A stretch of 6,169 bases of DNA from Candidatus Rokuibacteriota bacterium. GTDB taxonomy: Bacteria; Methylomirabilota; Methylomirabilia; Rokubacteriales; CSP1-6. Below the pieces are notes generated by a model. The model was not told the DNA's origin, ran no database searches, and saw only the letters and a program-made list of their open reading frames with translations. The stretch lies in contig JACORX010000173.1 in assembly GCA_016179165.1 (NCBI GenBank), positions 1 through 6,169 of the forward strand, given 5' to 3'. The translations under genes were made by a program, and so were the position numbers. Shown one piece after another: positions 5,270-6,169 of this stretch; the first letter of the stretch is position 1; each line of letters opens with the position of its first letter.

Positions 5270-6169
5270 TTAGCGGACCTCGCGAAGCAGAATGACCGGG
5301 ACGCTTCCGCCCGCCTCGACCGTCGTGTCGCCCGGCACGACAGCCAGACCATCGGCGGCGACCATGGAGCGCAAGATCCCCGAGCTCTGGTCGCCCGTCA
5401 GCCGCGCGCGATAGCCGCTGTCCTCCCCAACGGACAGCGTCACGCGAAGGTAGCCGCGGCGCCTTCCCGGGTTGGTGATGGGCGCCTCCGCGCGCGCCCG
5501 GACGATGGGCCGCTGGAGCCGCGCGTGACCGCCGAGCCTCAGGAGCGCGGGGCGCACGAAGAGCTCGAAGGTGACCATGGCCGAGACCGGGTTGCCCGGC
5601 AGCGCGAAGACGGGCAGCGCGCGATTACCCGCGGTCGGGATGGTCGCGAAGGCGATGGGCTTGCCGGGCCGCATGTCCACGAGCCAGAGGTGCTGCTCCG
5701 CGCCGAGACGCTCGAGCGCGGCCTTCACGAAATCGTGCTCGCCGACCGAGACGCCCGCCGAAGAAATCACGAGATCGCAGTCGAGGCCCCACCGGAGACG
5801 CGCCTCGATGTCTCCAAGCCGGTCAGCGGCCACTCCCAGTGAGATGGGCTCACCGCCCGCCTCGGCGATCTGCGCCATCAGCGAATACGTATTCGAGTTC
5901 AAGATCTGCCCCGGTCCCGGGTGCCCGCCCAGGTCCACGATCTCGTCGCCCGTGGACAGAACGCCGACTCGCGGCCGCCGGAGCACGCGCACCTGCGAGC
6001 GGCCGAGCGCCGCCAAGAGACCCATCTCGGCGGGGCCCAGCAACCGCCCGCGTTCGAGGACGCCCTCGCCTGCCCGAATATCCTCGCCCTGGGGGCGGAT
6101 GAAATCGCCCGTCTTGACCGGGCGCGACACGACGATCGCTCCACCGTCCGTGCTCACGTCTTCCTGGGG
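5270..6169 (-). CDS. moeA: Molybdopterin molybdenumtransferase MoeA, C-terminal ~299 residues (runs off right edge)
   Basis: MoeA inserts molybdate into adenylylated molybdopterin, the last step of molybdenum cofactor synthesis, in the cytoplasm. The frame is open from the window edge, beginning PQEDVSTDGGAIVV, which matches the family's 'M.ED' segment, so roughly the first 100 residues are off-window. Motifs in order (numbered from the edge): QGEDIRAGE (27-35), GLLAALG (50-56), RPRVGVLSTGDEIVD (65-79), GQILNSNTYSL, then the MoCF-biosynthesis core LVISSAGVSVGEHDFVKAAL (133-152). DMRPGKPIAFA and LPGNPVSAMVTFELFVRPAL (190-209) follow. The small C-terminal beta-barrel domain IV follows (about 220-299) and ends naturally with a TAA at 5270-5272. 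A GTG at 6157 is an internal Val codon, not a start. The gene converges on the yeeE remnant, leaving no intergenic space and no visible terminator. Confidence 0.95.
   Translation of the reverse strand, partial: PQEDVSTDGGAIVVSRPVKTGDFIRPQGEDIRAGEGVLERGRLLGPAEMGLLAALGRSQVRVLRRPRVGVLSTGDEIVDLGGHPGPGQILNSNTYSLMAQIAEAGGEPISLGVAADRLGDIEARLRWGLDCDLVISSAGVSVGEHDFVKAALERLGAEQHLWLVDMRPGKPIAFATIPTAGNRALPVFALPGNPVSAMVTFELFVRPALLRLGGHARLQRPIVRARAEAPITNPGRRRGYLRVTLSVGEDSGYRARLTGDQSSGILRSMVAADGLAVVPGDTTVEAGGSVPVILLREVR

Noticed and set aside
5270..5842. Long continuation of the yeeE frame on the plus strand
   Set aside because: It is the antisense of moeA, which is strongly conserved on the other strand. 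The translated residues are Arg/Asp/His-rich, without membrane helices.
6155..6157. GTG as the moeA start
   Set aside because: The frame continues to the window edge with MoeA-like residues (PQED), and a start here would remove about a quarter of the protein.

Overview
The window is high-GC bacterial DNA with dense, mostly minus-strand coding. No rRNA, tRNA or CRISPR is present. Base composition, the house-keeping gene set and a diderm-type lipoprotein (CpoB) suggest a Gram-negative soil or subsurface lineage, perhaps a Rokubacteria/Methylomirabilota or deltaproteobacterial-type organism. That placement is inference only; no taxonomic marker was compared.

Left block (1-3577, all minus strand, transcribed right to left): dprA (DNA processing protein), then topA (DNA topoisomerase I), then the first 88 codons of a XerC/XerD-type tyrosine recombinase that runs off the left edge. 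The gaps are 7 and 10 bases, so this is very likely one operon for DNA uptake/recombination, supercoiling control and chromosome-dimer resolution. It is a compact form of the widespread dprA-topA-(trmFO)-xerC cluster, without trmFO at this spot. A good extended -10 promoter lies just upstream of dprA.

Middle block (3578-4969): a cpoB/ybgF-like lipoprotein gene (minus strand) sits between two non-coding palindromic elements. Element A (about 3613-3872) has 27-bp imperfect terminal inverted repeats and two inverted copies of a core motif. Element B (4757-4928) has different, nearly perfect 18-bp terminal inverted repeats and one copy of the same core. They resemble small non-autonomous or REP/MITE-like repeats. 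Nothing in either looks like a transposase.

Right block (4970-6169): a plus-strand gene for a YeeE/YedE (TsuA-like) sulfur-compound transporter breaks off after about 99 codons, inside its second conserved glycine-cysteine motif. It runs directly into the convergent 3' end of moeA (molybdopterin molybdenumtransferase), whose N-terminus lies beyond the right edge. The transporter is a 5' remnant, or the junction is an assembly join.

The most unusual things are the two related palindromic elements bracketing cpoB, the cut transporter gene abutting moeA, the short DprA lacking the N-terminal domain, and cpoB standing apart from any visible tol-pal genes. I did not find a clearly new multi-gene system.
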